From assembly GCF_017873955.1 (NCBI RefSeq), contig NZ_JAGGKS010000002.1, positions 62,001-126,000 of the forward strand: a DNA stretch of 64,000 nt. The letters run 5' to 3'. Below are positions 27,349 through 36,591 of the stretch, piece by piece (within the stretch, counting starts at the first letter, position 1; each line of letters starts with the position of its first letter). The notes beneath the pieces were generated by a model that was not told where the DNA came from, did not search any database, and saw nothing but the letters and a program-made list of their open reading frames with translations. This stretch comes from Sedimentibacter acidaminivorans (GTDB lineage Bacteria > Bacillota > Clostridia > Tissierellales > Sedimentibacteraceae). The translations under genes and the position numbers were made by a program.

Positions 27349-28614
27349 TTATTCAATAATTTGACCCTCATATACTTTTTCTGGTTCTATGATAATTTTA
27401 TCAAAAATTTTAATGGTATCATAGGAGTTTTCTGAAATATTAATAACTCTACGCCTATCTTCACTAACATAATTACCTATATATATAATAGATACATCTT
27501 TATCCTGTCCTAATATTTCCACAGGAAAAAATTTAACAATGTTGCTAGCATCTTTGATATAAACACCTTTTAGCCCATCTTTTTCGATCAATGCCTTTGA
27601 ATTTATTTTTATACCCTCATGAACATCTATTATAAGTTCCAAATCTACATATCTTTTATCATATACTTTATAAAAATAATCATCAAAATATATAATTAAT
27701 ACTGATTGTTCACTTCCATAATTTATTTTTTTAATATAACCCCATGCTTCATTTGCTGATCCATCATATTTAATTCTAGTTTTTATATATTTATTTGCTT
27801 CAAAATTTTTAGCATATTCATTATTTACAGTGGCTGCAATATAGTAGTTAAAATTACGTATTATTTTGTAAAGCTTTTCACCAGAAGTTACTTCATTTGA
27901 TAAACTACTGTCCAGCTCAATAAGATCCTTTTGTATAACATTACTTGGAGTTAGATCCATAACACTTTCATATTTATAAAGGTCTTCCAGTCCGTCAGTT
28001 TTATATGTAACAATTCCAGAACTTTGAGAATAGCAATGAATATTGTTTGTTGATAAACTCTTTGTCAAGTTATCTAAAATAGATTTGAGCTCTTCAATAT
28101 CATAACTATCATACTTGCTATTCGATAAACTAATAGAGTTAATGTTAACTTGCCTTATTTCATCATATATTTCATCTAAATTTCCATTCAATATACTAGC
28201 TTGTAAAATATCTTGAAATTCAAGGGTTTCTTCATTTGTTAATGAAGTTTTTACATTTTTATTTTGATCTAACTTTTCATTATTAATTTTATAATCTATT
28301 GCTAATTGAATTTCTTCTATCTGATTTTTTATTTGAGACGAATTAGAATTAGTATGTACATCTGCTATTAAGGTCCCTTTTTTAACCTTCTCACCATCTT
28401 TGTAATAATATGTTATATCACCACTTGTACTAGAACTATAAACTTCCTCATCTTTTATAATAATTCCCTTAGCATTTATTATATCTTCCAAACTACCTTT
28501 TTCTGAAACAATTGTTTCTACAGAACCTTTGTAATTTTGAAATATATATATTACTATGCACACTATGACAAAAGAAAAGAAAAAATTCTTTAATCCAAAG
28601 TTTTTCTTCCACAT
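27349..28614 (-). CDS. HlyD-like periplasmic adaptor-type membrane protein
   Basis: A 421-residue protein with one N-terminal transmembrane helix (about residues 9-27, after MWKKNFGLK) and a large extracytoplasmic part. It resembles HlyD/MFP adaptor proteins: a barrel-sandwich start (GDITYYYKDGEKVKKGTLIA), a helical middle, and later beta segments. No ABC transporter or permease is adjacent. Proteins of this type recur upstream of sepF in clostridial genomes, which suggests a role in cell-envelope or division rather than classic export; that is inference. ATG 28614 follows GGAGGCAAAGGAATAG. Confidence 0.7.
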   Translation of the reverse strand: MWKKNFGLKNFFFSFVIVCIVIYIFQNYKGSVETIVSEKGSLEDIINAKGIIIKDEEVYSSSTSGDITYYYKDGEKVKKGTLIADVHTNSNSSQIKNQIEEIQLAIDYKINNEKLDQNKNVKTSLTNEETLEFQDILQASILNGNLDEIYDEIRQVNINSISLSNSKYDSYDIEELKSILDNLTKSLSTNNIHCYSQSSGIVTYKTDGLEDLYKYESVMDLTPSNVIQKDLIELDSSLSNEVTSGEKLYKIIRNFNYYIAATVNNEYAKNFEANKYIKTRIKYDGSANEAWGYIKKINYGSEQSVLIIYFDDYFYKVYDKRYVDLELIIDVHEGIKINSKALIEKDGLKGVYIKDASNIVKFFPVEILGQDKDVSIIYIGNYVSEDRRRVINISENSYDTIKIFDKIIIEPEKVYEGQIIE

Positions 28615-28651
28615 CTATTCCTTTGCCTCCAATATATATTAATTAATAAAC

Positions 28652-28681
28652 ATTATAGCACAAATTCCATTTATTTTGCAA
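28652..28681 (-). promoter_or_regulatory. Predicted promoter for the HlyD-like-yggS-sepF transcript
   Basis: TTGCAA (28676-28681), 18 bases, TATAAT (28652-28657), 38 bases before the HlyD-like gene start. Confidence 0.6.
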
Positions 28682-28833
28682 GTTATATATGCTGCTTTTT
28701 TATTATTATTTCAATTATTTTATATTAAATTATCCTACTTTTCTACAAGATGTACAAATATAATGCAGAATTTAGTTTTTATACAGATTACTCCAATTTA
28801 ATATTGTTGTTGTATACCTTTTATTTGCAAAAA

Positions 28834-28870
28834 CTAAAAAGGGAACCTAGACCCTAGACCCCTCTTTTAG
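28834..28870 (-). terminator. Terminator after spoIVA
   Basis: CTAAAAAGGG pairs with CCCCTCTTTTAG (one bulge) around a loop holding two copies of CTAGACC. Tail on the minus strand is TTTTTAGTTTTTG. It lies nine bases after the spoIVA stop. Confidence 0.7.
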
Positions 28871-28878
28871 ATTTATGA

Positions 28879-30357
28879 TTATATTATTAAAAAAATAATG
28901 CTTCCTGTTCCATCATTTACTATTTTTTCTATTGTTTTCTTAAGTTTCTTTCTTGCATTTTCAGGCATTCCAGTTAATTTTACTTGAAGTTGTTCTTCAA
29001 CAAGATTATACAATGTCTTTCCAAATATCTCTGCATCCCAAATACATTGCGGATTATCCCTACTTTGCTCAATTAAATGATTTATTAAATCTTCGCTTTG
29101 AGCCTTACTACCAATTACTGGTGATACCTCGGTATTTAGGCTGGCATTAAATATATGAAGTGATGGTGCTTGAGCTTTGATTTTAATTCCATATCTGCTA
29201 CCATCTTTAAATACTTCTGGTTTATCTATTGTCATATCTGAAATTCCAGGAGTTACATAACCATAACCTTTTGTTCTTGCATCATTAATTGCTACTTCAA
29301 CACGATTATATTCATCTCTTGAATTAGAAAGATCACTTATAAGTTTCAGTATTTGATGCTCTCCTGTAATTTCTTCCCCACAAAGTTCACTGATTACTTT
29401 ATAATAGAAAGCATTGTCAATGTCAATTTTCATATTTATTTTTCCAGTACCAAGTTCAATATCCTTTACATAATAATCTTCTACATAATCATTTTCTTCA
29501 GAGAAAATTTTCGTAGCATCAAAATCACTTAATTTATAACACTTACTAAAATCCTGTTTTAAAGTTTGTATTAAGTCATATTTTAATTTATGCTCATATG
29601 TAAGTCCGTCAAACCATTTAGGTAAATCAACATTTATTTCTTTAATTGGAAATTCGTATAGTACATCTTCAAGCACTTCTTCAATATCATCTGTTTTTAA
29701 ATTCAAGCAATCTACAATTCTTATAGGTGCATCATATTTTTCCTTTAATTGTTTTGAAAGTTCAATCGTATTATCATTCTCAGGGTGAGTGGTATTTAAA
29801 ATAATTACAAATGGCTTATTAATTTCTTTTAGTTCTCTTACAACTCTCTCTTCAGCCATTATATAATTATCTCTGTTAATGTCTGTAATACTCCCATCTG
29901 TTGTAACTAATACACCTATTGTAGAATGATCTTTTATAACTTTTTTTGTTCCTATTTCAGCTGCTTCTGCAAATGGTATTGGATCTTCATTCCAAGGAGT
30001 ACTTACAAGTCTTGGAATTTCTCCTTCCATATTTCCTATTGCTCCTGGAATCATATAGCCAACACAGTCAATAAGTCTTAATTTAGCACTTATATTATCC
30101 TTAAATGTCACTTTTACAGCATTTCCTGGAACAAATTTAGGTTCTGTAGTTGTAACTGTTTTGCCTGTACCGCTTTGAGGCATTTCGTCTTTTGCCCTTT
30201 CTTTAATGTATTCGTCATCTATATTTGGAAGCATAACATTTTCAGAAAACCTTCTTATGAATGTTGATTTTCCTGTTCTAACAGGACCTACTATGCCCAA
30301 ATATATTTCACCCTTAGTTCTTTTTGCTATATCTTCATATATATCTAAATTAGTAAT
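28879..30357 (-). CDS. spoIVA: Spore coat assembly ATPase SpoIVA, with an ATT start codon
   Basis: SpoIVA polymerises on the forespore surface as the base of the spore coat. The P-loop GPVRTGKST, conserved AEEAE-like GTPase-fold region and the C-terminal NDGTGSIIFLII tail fit the family. Between the in-frame TGA stop (30388-30390) and the TTG at 30300 there is no ATG, GTG or TTG. Yet the codons from 30357 give TNLDIYEDIAKRTKGEIYLG, colinear with B. subtilis EKVDIFKDIAERTGGDIYLG. Counting the ATT at 30357 as residue 1 gives 492 residues, the length of the B. subtilis protein. GAGGGGGG lies six bases upstream. ATT at 30360 or 30363 is also possible. Confidence 0.85.
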   Translation of the reverse strand: MTNLDIYEDIAKRTKGEIYLGIVGPVRTGKSTFIRRFSENVMLPNIDDEYIKERAKDEMPQSGTGKTVTTTEPKFVPGNAVKVTFKDNISAKLRLIDCVGYMIPGAIGNMEGEIPRLVSTPWNEDPIPFAEAAEIGTKKVIKDHSTIGVLVTTDGSITDINRDNYIMAEERVVRELKEINKPFVIILNTTHPENDNTIELSKQLKEKYDAPIRIVDCLNLKTDDIEEVLEDVLYEFPIKEINVDLPKWFDGLTYEHKLKYDLIQTLKQDFSKCYKLSDFDATKIFSEENDYVEDYYVKDIELGTGKINMKIDIDNAFYYKVISELCGEEITGEHQILKLISDLSNSRDEYNRVEVAINDARTKGYGYVTPGISDMTIDKPEVFKDGSRYGIKIKAQAPSLHIFNASLNTEVSPVIGSKAQSEDLINHLIEQSRDNPQCIWDAEIFGKTLYNLVEEQLQVKLTGMPENARKKLKKTIEKIVNDGTGSIIFLII

Positions 30358-30444
30358 AATAATCCCCCCTCTAATTAATATACACTTTCACATACAATAA
30401 TTTATATGCCTGTTTTGCAGTCTTTATTCCAAAAACAATTAAAA

Positions 30445-30488
30445 AAATAAAAAAGCCTCAAATATATATAATATATATATTTAAGACT
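30445..30488 (-). terminator. Terminator after gpsA
   Basis: AGTCTTAAATATATAT pairs with ATATATATTTGAGGCT (two G-U pairs), followed on the minus strand by a run of six T and further T-rich sequence. Confidence 0.75.
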
Positions 30489-30515
30489 ATCTATCAAAAG
30501 AACACAAAATACTCC

Positions 30516-31514
30516 CTACAATTTTTCATCCTTTTTTTCTCTTATCATCAATTTGTTGACCGTGTCTTTTACATCTGCGTTATTTTCAAGTATATCATAC
30601 ATTGCGTCAACTATAGGCATGTCAATGTTAAGATTTTTTGCAAGGTCATATGCTGCATACGTAGTTGAAATACCTTCTACAACCATACCAACTTTTTTAA
30701 CTGCTTCATCTTTAGTATATCCTTGACCTATTAGGTACCCTGCACTTCTATTTCTTGAATGTAAACTAGTACAAGTAACTATTAAATCTCCTATACCTGA
30801 AAGTCCAGAAAACGTATGAATATCAGCTCCTAACGCAACACCCAGCCTTGCTATTTCTACTATTCCTCTATTCATAAGCGCTGCTTTTGCATTATCACCA
30901 TATCCAACACCATCAGAAATACCTGCACCTAGTGCAATAATATTTTTTAAGGCTCCCCCCAGTTCAGCCCCAATCACATCACCATTCGTATATACCCTAA
31001 AATATGTTGACATAAATAAATCTTGAATCAATTCACCAGTAACCTTGTCTTCACACGCTACCGTAATAGCTGTCGGCATTGATAAACCAACCTCTTCAGC
31101 GTGGGAAGGACCTGTTAATACTGCAAACTTACAATTTCTTGTTTCTTGAGAAACTATTTCAGATACTCTATTTAAAGTTCCAACTTCAATACCTTTAGAA
31201 GCATTAATAACTATTTTGTCATTTTTATATTCACCTTTTATTTGTTTCAATGTATTCCTAACAACTTGAGTAGGGGTAACAATTAAAATAACACCTGCAT
31301 TTTTTACTGCTTCATTTATGTCTGTAGTAAAAACTATATCTTGAGGTATTTTTACATTGGGTAAATACTTTTTATTGATTCTGTCGTCACTTAATTCTCT
31401 ACAATGCCTTTCATCTCTAATCCATACTTTAACCTTATTATTATTTTCAGAAAGAAGCTTAGACAAAGCTGTTCCCCAACTACCTCCGCCAAGCACTGCA
31501 ATTTGTGTATTCAT
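30516..31514 (-). CDS. gpsA: Glycerol-3-phosphate dehydrogenase [NAD(P)+]
   Basis: Reduces dihydroxyacetone phosphate to sn-glycerol 3-phosphate for phospholipid synthesis. The protein of 332 residues has the Rossmann start IAVLGGGSWGTALSKLL, the KNIIALGAG segment with catalytic lysine, and SGIGDLIVTC. The start at 31514 (MNTQIAV) follows AGAAGGG; a GTG at 31532 is less likely. It lies downstream of plsY, which uses its product, so the two enzymes act in sequence. Confidence 0.95.
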   Translation of the reverse strand: MNTQIAVLGGGSWGTALSKLLSENNNKVKVWIRDERHCRELSDDRINKKYLPNVKIPQDIVFTTDINEAVKNAGVILIVTPTQVVRNTLKQIKGEYKNDKIVINASKGIEVGTLNRVSEIVSQETRNCKFAVLTGPSHAEEVGLSMPTAITVACEDKVTGELIQDLFMSTYFRVYTNGDVIGAELGGALKNIIALGAGISDGVGYGDNAKAALMNRGIVEIARLGVALGADIHTFSGLSGIGDLIVTCTSLHSRNRSAGYLIGQGYTKDEAVKKVGMVVEGISTTYAAYDLAKNLNIDMPIVDAMYDILENNADVKDTVNKLMIREKKDEKL

Positions 31515-31543
31515 AAATAACCCTTCTCTCACTTATATACTTT

Positions 31544-32125
31544 TTATAATTTATTTTCTTTACCAGATATTAATCTTTTTATATTTTCTTTATGTCTATA
31601 AATAGACAATAGAACTATAGACAGGCAAAAAACAAAAAGCTGTGTGTTAAATGGTCTAACAAATATTATGATTACTATAGGTGCTAAAGACATCCCAATT
31701 ATTGAGCCGAGAGAAACCATTCTAGTCGCAAAAGCAATGGTCAAGCCTATTGCAAAACATATTAGAGTTACAAATATATTTATTGTTAACATCACTCCAA
31801 CTGTAGTTGCAACGCCTTTGCCTCCCTTAAAGTTTAAAAGCACAGGCCAATTGTGTCCAATAATAACAAATGCCCCAGCAATATATCCACCTATTTCACC
31901 GCTAATTGTTTTCCCAATTAAAACAGCTATAACACCTTTTAGTACATCTCCAACAAATACCCATACTCCGATTTTAGCGCCAAAAGCTCTAATAGCATTT
32001 GTAGTTCCTGAATTTCCACTACCATATTCTCTTACATCTTTCTTCAAAATAAATTTACCAAGTATATATGCAAATGAAAGATTACCTATTAAATATGATA
32101 TTATAACAATAATAATGTAATTCAT
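31544..32125 (-). CDS. plsY: Glycerol-3-phosphate acyltransferase PlsY
   Basis: Integral membrane enzyme that acylates glycerol 3-phosphate from acyl-phosphate. The 193-residue protein has five or more hydrophobic segments and the PlsY motifs GSGNSGTTNAIRA (about 35-47) and GHNWPVLLNFKGGKGVATT (about 89-107). ATG 32125 is preceded by GAGAGGAGATTTGT. It lies between der and gpsA. plsX is not in the window. Confidence 0.95.
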   Translation of the reverse strand: MNYIIIVIISYLIGNLSFAYILGKFILKKDVREYGSGNSGTTNAIRAFGAKIGVWVFVGDVLKGVIAVLIGKTISGEIGGYIAGAFVIIGHNWPVLLNFKGGKGVATTVGVMLTINIFVTLICFAIGLTIAFATRMVSLGSIIGMSLAPIVIIIFVRPFNTQLFVFCLSIVLLSIYRHKENIKRLISGKENKL

Positions 32126-32139
32126 ACAAATCTCCTCTC

Positions 32140-32208
32140 AATAATTATGAGCATACAGGGTCATCTGCCACTACGTTTACATGCGATGGTCGTCTGCATA
32201 TAATTATT
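32140..32208. repeat. Structured 69-base intergenic element between der and plsY
   Basis: The ends AATAATTAT and ATAATTATT pair, then ATGCAG pairs with CTGTAT with a small bulge, giving a long imperfect hairpin that starts three bases after the der stop. The centre is more GC-rich than its surroundings and holds two direct repeats, GGTCATCTGC (32159-32168) and GGTCGTCTGC (32188-32197). It could be a processing or stabilising structure in the der-plsY mRNA, or an inserted small repeat. Confidence 0.55.
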
Positions 32209-33523
32209 TTTCATTTCTACTTCTAAATTCCATAACTATAGGTGTGCCTTTATACTCAAATGATTCACGAATTTTATTTTCTAAATATCTTTGATATGAA
32301 AAATGTACGATGGTACTATCATTTACAAATATCACAAACTTAGGCGGGTTAACTGACACTTGTGTTCCATAGAAAATTTTCAACTTTTTACCCTTAACTG
32401 TTCGTGGCTGATTCATTAAAACAGCCTCTATCAAGATATCATTTAAAACACCTGTTGATACTCTTAGAGTTCTAAAAGAATAAACTTCGTTGACTGTTTC
32501 GAGAATTTTATTAACTCTTTGTCCAGTAAGCGCTGAAGTTGTTAAAATTGGAGCATAAGTCATATAAGCAAATTGATTTCTAATATCATCATTGAATTTC
32601 TTAAAAGTTTTTTCATCCTTTTCTATTAAATCCCACTTATTCACAACTATAACCATGCCTTTAAAATTATCATGAGCATATCCTGCTATTCTAATATCCT
32701 GATCTGTAATTCCTTTATCAGCATCAATTACTAACACGCAAACATCGGCTCTTTCAACAGCAGTAAACGCTCTAAGAACACTATATTTTTCAACAGCTTC
32801 GCTAACTCTACTCTTCCTTCTAATCCCTGCTGTATCTATAATTGTATATTTTTGATTATTTTTTTCAAATTCTGTATCTATTGCATCTCTAGTTGTTCCT
32901 GGAACATCACTAACAATAACTCTATCTTGACCAATGATTTTATTAATTATTGATGATTTACCAGCATTAGGTTTTCCTATTACTGCTATTTTGATTCTAT
33001 CTTCTTCATCCTTGGTATCAGAATCATCATCAAATTTTGATATAACAATATCAAGAAGATCTCCTAATCCCAAAGCTTCTGTCGAAGAAATTGCAATTGG
33101 TTCTCCAAGTCCAAGGTTATAAAATTCATAAATATTATTGTTGTTTACATACTTGTCTATTTTATTACACACTAATATTATTTCTTTTTTTGATTTACGA
33201 AGCATTTGTGCTACTTCAGCATCTGCAGAAGTTACACCTTCTTTCCCATCAACCATAAAAAGAACAATATCAGCTAATTCAATAGCTATTTCCGCTTGTA
33301 TCCTCATTTGCGACAATATATTATCAGTAGTATTAGTTTCAATTCCTCCAGTATCTATCAAAGTAAAATGTTTATCTAACCATTCTCCTTCAGAATAAAT
33401 TCTATCTCTTGTTACGCCTGGTGTATCTTCCGTAATGGAAATTCTTTTACCAGAAAGTCTATTAAAAAGTGTAGATTTTCCAACATTTGGTCTACCTACT
33501 ATCGTTACAACTGGTCTTGCCAT
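32204..33523 (-). CDS. der: Ribosome-associated GTPase Der (EngA)
   Basis: Two-domain GTPase needed for 50S subunit assembly. The 439-residue protein has two G domains, each with a P-loop: GRPNVGKST (about 8-16) and GKPNAGKSS (about 181-189), DTGG and DTAG G3 motifs, NKID and NKWD G4 motifs, and a C-terminal KH-like domain. Length is normal. ATG 33523 follows CGGAGGAAGAAATA. It sits between the DUF512 gene and plsY. Confidence 0.96.
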   Translation of the reverse strand: MARPVVTIVGRPNVGKSTLFNRLSGKRISITEDTPGVTRDRIYSEGEWLDKHFTLIDTGGIETNTTDNILSQMRIQAEIAIELADIVLFMVDGKEGVTSADAEVAQMLRKSKKEIILVCNKIDKYVNNNNIYEFYNLGLGEPIAISSTEALGLGDLLDIVISKFDDDSDTKDEEDRIKIAVIGKPNAGKSSIINKIIGQDRVIVSDVPGTTRDAIDTEFEKNNQKYTIIDTAGIRRKSRVSEAVEKYSVLRAFTAVERADVCVLVIDADKGITDQDIRIAGYAHDNFKGMVIVVNKWDLIEKDEKTFKKFNDDIRNQFAYMTYAPILTTSALTGQRVNKILETVNEVYSFRTLRVSTGVLNDILIEAVLMNQPRTVKGKKLKIFYGTQVSVNPPKFVIFVNDSTIVHFSYQRYLENKIRESFEYKGTPIVMEFRSRNEK

Positions 33524-33542
33524 TATTTCTTCCTCCGTTATT

Positions 33543-34850
33543 TTATTGCATAATAAAGTTGATTAATTCCTCACCATCAACCTTCAATACATTTACTTTC
33601 GTTTTCAATTCCTTTTCTAAATCTTCAACAGTTAAATCATCAAGAAAAACTCCATTTTCATCATTTAACATACAACTAGGAATTAATATTTGCCCACAGT
33701 CTTTATGCTTTAACTGTTTTATAATATCTTTTCCAGTAACTAATCCAGCTACAGTTATTTTTTCTCCAAAAAAATTATTAACAATTTTCTCAACATTTAT
33801 TTTAACATTAACTTTTTTCATAATTTTTTTAGATACAACGCTTAACAAATAATATGCTGCAACACCAGTCACAATAGTTATTTCTTTTTCATTATTCACT
33901 TTCTTTTCTACATATTCAATTTTCTTTAAACAATTATCTATTTCCCATTCAAATAACCTGCATAACCCTATTCCATTTTCGAGTTGGTCAAAATTTTCAT
34001 ATTCTCTATAATGCGGAAATTTTTTCCCACTTGCAATATAAAATTCATCAGCTATAAAAACAAACCTCGTTTTTAATTTGCTATACATTTCATCTTGAAG
34101 TATAGTAACTTGTTGTACTAAGTTAGAGGAACTTTCTTTATCAAATGGCTTAATTTCAAAAAGTTTATCCCTAAAATCTGTTAATCCTACAGGAACTACA
34201 GCTACACTTCTTAAATTAGGGTGGAGTTTTGATAAGTCTCTAATAGTTTTATCTAATACTTTCCCATCATTTACGTCTCTAACTAAAACTACTTGACAAT
34301 CTACAGTTATTCCAGCATCTGTAAGTCTAGACAAATATTTTATTATATCTATGTCTTTGTTATTACCCATCATGAATTTTCTTAATTCACTGTCAGTAGT
34401 ATGTACTGATACTTTGATTGGACTAATTCTGTATCTAATTATTCTACTGATTTCATCTTCAGACAAATTTGTAAGTGTGATAAAATTACCATATAGAAAA
34501 GATAATCTTGTGTCATCATCTTTTAAATACAAAGTTTTTCTCATTCCTCTAGGCATTTGATCTATAAAACAAAATATACAATTATTAGAGCAAACCTTAA
34601 TATTGTCCATTAGAGGATTTTCAAAAACAATCCCTAAGTCCTCATCATATTCTTTTTCTACTTCAAATTCCCAAAGTTCACCATCCTTTTTCATAATTTT
34701 CAAAAAAACTGTATCGTCAGAAATTTGAAACTTGTAATCTATATAATCAACAATTTCGCAGTCATTTACACTTATTAATTCATCTCCTGGCTCAAGTTCT
34801 AATTCTTCAGCTATACTATTTTTTAATACCTTTACAATATTATTTTTCAT
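33543..34850 (-). CDS. DUF512-family protein: PDZ plus radical SAM domains
   Basis: A 435-residue protein with an N-terminal PDZ-like domain (about 1-75; [13 protein letters not shown]), a radical-SAM-type core with CSNNCIFC (C87, C91, C94) and [19 protein letters not shown], and the DUF512 C-terminal region ending [20 protein letters not shown]. Members are widespread in Clostridia and cyanobacteria, often beside der, as here. The substrate is not known to me. The ATG at 34850 has a weak, distant AAAGG, but the conserved sequence begins there. It is the first gene of the DUF512-der-plsY-gpsA run. Confidence 0.88.
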   Translation of the reverse strand: MKNNIVKVLKNSIAEELELEPGDELISVNDCEIVDYIDYKFQISDDTVFLKIMKKDGELWEFEVEKEYDEDLGIVFENPLMDNIKVCSNNCIFCFIDQMPRGMRKTLYLKDDDTRLSFLYGNFITLTNLSEDEISRIIRYRISPIKVSVHTTDSELRKFMMGNNKDIDIIKYLSRLTDAGITVDCQVVLVRDVNDGKVLDKTIRDLSKLHPNLRSVAVVPVGLTDFRDKLFEIKPFDKESSSNLVQQVTILQDEMYSKLKTRFVFIADEFYIASGKKFPHYREYENFDQLENGIGLCRLFEWEIDNCLKKIEYVEKKVNNEKEITIVTGVAAYYLLSVVSKKIMKKVNVKINVEKIVNNFFGEKITVAGLVTGKDIIKQLKHKDCGQILIPSCMLNDENGVFLDDLTVEDLEKELKTKVNVLKVDGEELINFIMQ

Positions 34851-34897
34851 ATTTGTTGTTCACAACCTTTTTATATTTAAGCAAATTACTATTCCAC

Positions 34898-34927
34898 ATT
34901 ATAACATATAGTACAATTATACTGCAA
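34898..34927 (-). promoter_or_regulatory. Predicted promoter for the DUF512-der-plsY-gpsA transcript
   Basis: TTGCAG (34922-34927), 18 bases, TGT-TATAAT (TATAAT at 34898-34903, extended -10), 48 bases before the DUF512 start. Confidence 0.6.
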
Positions 34928-34944
34928 TGTTATTATTAGCAAAT

Positions 34945-35292
34945 TTATATTCTTTCCGCTCTCTCATTGTCATCAACTTTATTAGATGATTTATATTTTG
35001 CTCTAAGTGCAGTAAATATTTTTTTACCGCTAACATCCTTAATTCCATTCTTCTGCAAATTATAATCAACTATCTCGCTTATTTTGCTCCTTTTATTTTG
35101 AAGTACAGCACTTACATCCCATGGAGTTTCAAGAATAGTTTTTCTATCATATTCAAACTTTTCAATACTCTTATACTTAGTATCATCATAATTTAGTTCT
35201 TCAATATCATTAATCAACATAGGCACTTCCTTTTCATCAAGAACTATTTGTACTAATGTTTTTTGTTTATCCAAACCATTTATTTCTTTCAT
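34945..35292 (-). CDS. Hypothetical protein, 115 residues
   Basis: I do not recognise this protein. It is soluble, highly charged and without signal peptide or membrane helix. The N-terminal half is acidic (LDEKEVPMLINDIEELNYDD); the second half has mixed charge with a helical stretch KRSKISEIVDYNLQKNG and a basic LRAKYKSSNKV. ATG 35292 has AAAGGAG seven bases upstream. It has its own predicted promoter and stands between the ferredoxin terminator and the DUF512 promoter, so it is probably expressed alone. Confidence 0.65.
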   Translation of the reverse strand: MKEINGLDKQKTLVQIVLDEKEVPMLINDIEELNYDDTKYKSIEKFEYDRKTILETPWDVSAVLQNKRSKISEIVDYNLQKNGIKDVSGKKIFTALRAKYKSSNKVDDNERAERI

Positions 35293-35339
35293 CAATTATC
35301 TCCTTTAAATTTAATATATTATTTTTAATCTATTTATAC

Positions 35340-35368
35340 ATTATAATACCACATGGTAACAATTTTAA
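35340..35368 (-). promoter_or_regulatory. Predicted promoter with an operator-like dyad for the 115-residue gene
   Basis: TTAAAA (35363-35368), 17 bases, TATAAT (35340-35345). A perfect dyad TACCA-CA-TGGTA (35347-35358) lies inside the spacer and could bind a repressor. Confidence 0.5.
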
Positions 35369-35384
35369 TCAAAAATCTTCCAAC

Positions 35385-35410
35385 AAAAAAAGCCTCATAT
35401 AAGGCTTTTT
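35385..35410 (-). terminator. Terminator after the ferredoxin gene
   Basis: AAAAAGCCT pairs with AGGCTTTTT; on the minus strand the stem is followed by seven T. It lies 13 bases after the ferredoxin stop. Confidence 0.85.
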
Positions 35411-35422
35411 CCAAATTATTTA

Positions 35423-35593
<171 letters not shown>

Positions 35594-35629
35594 TTAAATT
35601 TCACCTCCCCATTATTTTTATCAGTTATT

Positions 35630-35638
35630 ATTTTAACA
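35630..35638 (-). promoter_or_regulatory. Extended -10 element for the ferredoxin gene
   Basis: TGTTAAAAT read leftwards (TAAAAT at 35630-35635). No convincing -35 is seen. A short A/T-only hairpin at 35679-35697 just upstream may end the ricT transcript. Confidence 0.4.
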
Positions 35639-35706
35639 TTAATCTATGATATTTAAAAGCCTTTTTTTAAAATAAGTTGAAATAATTTAATTATTTCTAT
35701 ATTTCA

Positions 35707-36591
35707 CTAATCCTCTAGCTCCATTAACTCTTTCATATCAACTTCTTCTACTCTTTTTACCTTAATAACGCCTTCTTCTAGAACCCTTAATTCAGATCCG
35801 TTAAGCTCTTCTATTTCACCTGTTCCATCTTCTTTATGAAGTTTAACCTTAGCAGTTTTAAACAAAGGGTTAATGTCTATTACAATACCTCGTTTGTTAG
35901 TTCCTACAACAACAACTTTATCACCTACATCAGGTAGACATTTAATATTCTCCTCGTATACATGATGCTCATAATTTAGACAACACATGAGTCTTGAACA
36001 AATACCTGATATTTTTGCAGGATTCAAAGACAATTTTTGCTCTTTAGCCATTTTAATAGAAACTGGATAAAATTCCCCTAAAAATGATGAACAGCACATT
36101 GGCCTTCCACATGGTCCTAGGCCACCTATCATTTTCGCCTCATCTCGTACTCCTATTTGCCTAAGCTCTATTCTAGTTCTAAATATTGATGCCAAATCTT
36201 TTACAAGCTCTCTAAAATCAATTCTCCCATCAGCTGTAAAATAGAATATTACCTTATTATTATCAAATGTATACTCAATGTCAACAAGCTTCATTTCTAG
36301 ATTATGCTCTTCTATTTTTTTAGAACATATATCAAAAGCTTGTTGTTCTTTTTCTTTGTTCTCTTGATTGCACTTTATATCTTCAGCGGTTGCCAATCTT
36401 AAAACTTTTTTAAGAGGCTGTATTATATCTTCTTCTTTAACTAGCTTAGGACCTACTACTACTTGCCCATATTCAATACCCCTTACAGTTTCTACTATTA
36501 CAAAATCACCATCTTTTATCCACTTTTTATCAGGATCAAAATAGTATATTTTGCCCGCTTTTTTAAATCTTACGCCAACTACCTTTATCAT
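35707..36591 (-). CDS. ricT: RicT (PSP1-domain, YaaT family)
   Basis: In B. subtilis RicT (YaaT) with RicA and RicF forms a Fe-S complex that tunes RNase Y and affects sporulation and biofilm. The 294-residue protein has the PSP1 domain with CGRPMCCSSFL and SGICSRLMCCLNYEH, whose cysteines are candidate Fe-S ligands. The start ATG at 36591 lies inside the 3' end of holB, 29 bases before its stop, with GGAGGTC upstream, so translation is coupled. RicA and RicF are not visible in the window. Confidence 0.92.
   Translation of the reverse strand: MIKVVGVRFKKAGKIYYFDPDKKWIKDGDFVIVETVRGIEYGQVVVGPKLVKEEDIIQPLKKVLRLATAEDIKCNQENKEKEQQAFDICSKKIEEHNLEMKLVDIEYTFDNNKVIFYFTADGRIDFRELVKDLASIFRTRIELRQIGVRDEAKMIGGLGPCGRPMCCSSFLGEFYPVSIKMAKEQKLSLNPAKISGICSRLMCCLNYEHHVYEENIKCLPDVGDKVVVVGTNKRGIVIDINPLFKTAKVKLHKEDGTGEIEELNGSELRVLEEGVIKVKRVEEVDMKELMELED

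Noticed and set aside
28839-28866. CTAGACC tandem copies as a telomere-like repeat
   Set aside because: Only two copies, located in the loop of the spoIVA terminator.
30380-30410. CATACAAT on the plus strand near spoIVA, matching a sigma-E -10
   Set aside because: It points away from spoIVA and no gene lies downstream on that strand; no matching -35 on the minus strand was convincing.
31644-32120. 158-codon plus-strand frame opposite plsY
   Set aside because: It lies entirely on the antisense of plsY, whose motifs are clear; composition is not protein-like.
35679-35697. GAAATAAT/ATTATTTC hairpin as a firm ricT terminator
   Set aside because: Stem is almost all A/T and tail is weak; left only as a remark under the ferredoxin promoter.
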